Of a DNA stretch of 6,286 nucleotides, positions 5,539 to 6,286 are shown piece after piece. The notes under the pieces are model-generated. The model made no database searches. It saw only the letters and a program-made list of their open reading frames with translations, and was not told where the DNA came from. Source of the stretch: Clostridia bacterium (GTDB lineage Bacteria; Bacillota; Clostridia; Oscillospirales; CAG-272). How positions within the stretch are numbered: position 1 is the first letter of the stretch; each line of letters opens with the position of its first letter. The translations under genes and the position numbers were made by a program. Location of the stretch: NCBI GenBank assembly GCA_017466495.1, contig JAFTUB010000046.1, forward strand, positions 1 to 6,286, given 5' to 3'.

Positions 5539-6150
5539 ATGAAAAAAGGACTTTTGCTGATTATTTCGGGGCCTGCGGGAAGCGGGAAGGGCACGGTTCT
5601 TGCCCGGATGCTGGCAGGACGCGATGACTTTGCTTATTCGGTCTCCATGACCACAAGAGATCCCAGACCCGGCGAGGTGGATGGGGTGAATTATCACTTC
5701 GTTTCCCACGAGGAGTTTGATCGCTTGGTGGCCGAGGACGGCCTGTTGGAATACACCCGCTATGTGGGCAACGGATACGGCACGCCCCGTGCCCAGGCCG
5801 AGGAAGTGCTGGCCTCCGGCCGCCATCTGATTCTGGAGATCGAGGTGGACGGCGCCATGCAGGTCAAGGAGAAATTCCCCGAGGCGGTGGCCATTATGCT
5901 GCTTCCTCCCTCTTTTGCGGTGCAGGAGGCCCGATTGCGCGGCCGCGGCACCGAGACCGAGAGTAAGATTCTGGAACGGTTGGACCAGACCCGCCGGGAG
6001 GTTCCCCTGGTGGATCGTTACGATTACATCGTGCGCAACGAGGATGGCGGTGCCGAGCAGGCTGCCGCTGACATTCTGGCCATTGTGCGGGCCGAGCAGC
6101 TGAAGTCTGCCCGGGATCCCCGTGCGGCCCAGCGCTATTTTGCCGACTGA
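5539..6150 (+). CDS. gmk: Guanylate kinase
   Basis: Guanylate kinase phosphorylates GMP (and dGMP) to GDP with ATP in the cytoplasm, an essential step in guanine nucleotide supply. The 203-residue protein has the usual length and motifs. The P-loop is GPAGSGKGT at 11-19. SVSMTTRDPRPGEVDGVNYHF is the GMP-binding segment, followed by EEFDRLV, LLEYTRYVGNGYGTP, LILEIEVDGAMQVK (the ...DvqGa.q.k motif), then LRGRGTE (lid arginines) and YDYIVRNED near the C-terminus. ATG 5539 is chosen because GTGAGGA (5527-5533) lies just upstream and the protein starts right before the first beta strand. The in-frame extension back to 5449 would overlap remA and has a non-family Arg-rich sequence. It is 16 nt after remA and 86 nt before rpoZ. 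Confidence 0.97.
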   Translation: MKKGLLLIISGPAGSGKGTVLARMLAGRDDFAYSVSMTTRDPRPGEVDGVNYHFVSHEEFDRLVAEDGLLEYTRYVGNGYGTPRAQAEEVLASGRHLILEIEVDGAMQVKEKFPEAVAIMLLPPSFAVQEARLRGRGTETESKILERLDQTRREVPLVDRYDYIVRNEDGGAEQAAADILAIVRAEQLKSARDPRAAQRYFAD

Positions 6151-6192
6151 AACTGTCGGCGCGGGGGCATACTGAAAGAGGATATGCCGCCC
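6142..6192 (+). other. Two hairpins at the gmk end and gmk-rpoZ gap
   Basis: GCCGAC (6142-6147, containing the end of gmk) pairs with GTCGGC (6155-6160) around a loop that includes the gmk stop codon. GGCATA (6166-6171) pairs with TATGCC (6183-6188) around an 11-nt A-rich loop, extended by two G-C pairs beyond one G.G mismatch. No T-run follows, so these are not ordinary terminators. They may be an mRNA processing or stability element between gmk and rpoZ. I see no promoter in the gap. Confidence 0.45.
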
Positions 6193-6236
6193 AATGAGTT
6201 TGCATTTATTTCAAGCTAGATAAAAGGAGAAACATC

Positions 6237-6286
6237 ATGATTTATCCCTCCATTGAAGAACTGACCAAAGGAAAATACAACCGCTA
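6237..6286 (+). CDS. rpoZ: RNA polymerase omega subunit, start only
   Basis: The window ends 50 nt into this frame, which reads MIYPSIEELTKGKYNRY as far as it goes (last codon incomplete). This matches the N-terminus of Firmicutes omega subunits (M..PSI..L....YTLV pattern). Omega helps assemble and stabilise RNA polymerase and binds near ppGpp site 1 in some bacteria. AGGAG (6225-6229) is 7 nt upstream, a textbook Shine-Dalgarno. Its place after gmk is the conserved Firmicutes order, which is strong support for so short a piece. Confidence 0.88.
   Translation, partial: MIYPSIEELTKGKYNR

Noticed and set aside
1..6286. CRISPR array, insertion sequence, prophage or defence genes
   Set aside because: I found no regularly spaced repeats, transposase motifs or terminal inverted repeats; all coding sequence is accounted for by housekeeping genes.

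Overview
The window reads as a chromosomal housekeeping segment from a fairly GC-rich Firmicute. It is most likely a Clostridia member of the Oscillospirales (Ruminococcaceae/Oscillospiraceae) type. The evidence is a B. subtilis-like FtsH protease core, the neighbour pair secG-rnr, and the run yicC(yloC)-remA-gmk-rpoZ, a gene order well known from Bacillus and Clostridia. RemA (DUF370) is largely a Firmicutes protein. The taxonomic placement is inference from gene order and protein sequence, not a database match. I saw no mobile element, CRISPR array, phage gene or toxin-antitoxin pair.

Layout. Positions 1-1188 hold the 3' two-thirds or so of ftsH, cut by the window edge and closed by a strong hairpin terminator. 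Facing it on the minus strand is a tRNA-Gly(CCC) gene (1280-1353) with its own terminator and a near-consensus promoter, so 1195-1273 holds two converging terminators. The tRNA promoter is back to back with the plus-strand secG promoter. secG (1585-1830) has a leader of roughly 115 nt and ends in a long hairpin terminator. rnr (RNase R, 1937-4063) follows at once with no promoter that I can see, then a GC-rich terminator. A new TTGACA-N17-TACAAT promoter drives yicC (4199-5083). A 154-nt palindrome-rich gap leads to remA (5238-5522), then gmk (5539-6150), and the window ends 50 nt into rpoZ (6237 onward).

How the genes fit together. ftsH and secG act at the membrane (quality control and protein export). 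rnr and yicC are both RNA-processing or RNA-decay enzymes. remA is a small DNA-binding regulator. gmk makes GDP from GMP, and rpoZ encodes the omega subunit of RNA polymerase, so the last three genes join gene regulation, guanine nucleotide supply and transcription. yicC-remA-gmk-rpoZ looks like one transcription unit because no convincing terminator or promoter lies inside it.

Nothing here is a clearly new biological system. The points most worth a second look are the hairpin between the Shine-Dalgarno and the start codon of remA, the palindromic yicC-remA gap, rnr's apparent dependence on terminator readthrough, a basic N-terminal (not C-terminal) extension on RNase R with no smpB behind it, an acidic tail on RemA, and divergent promoters that share one A/T tract.
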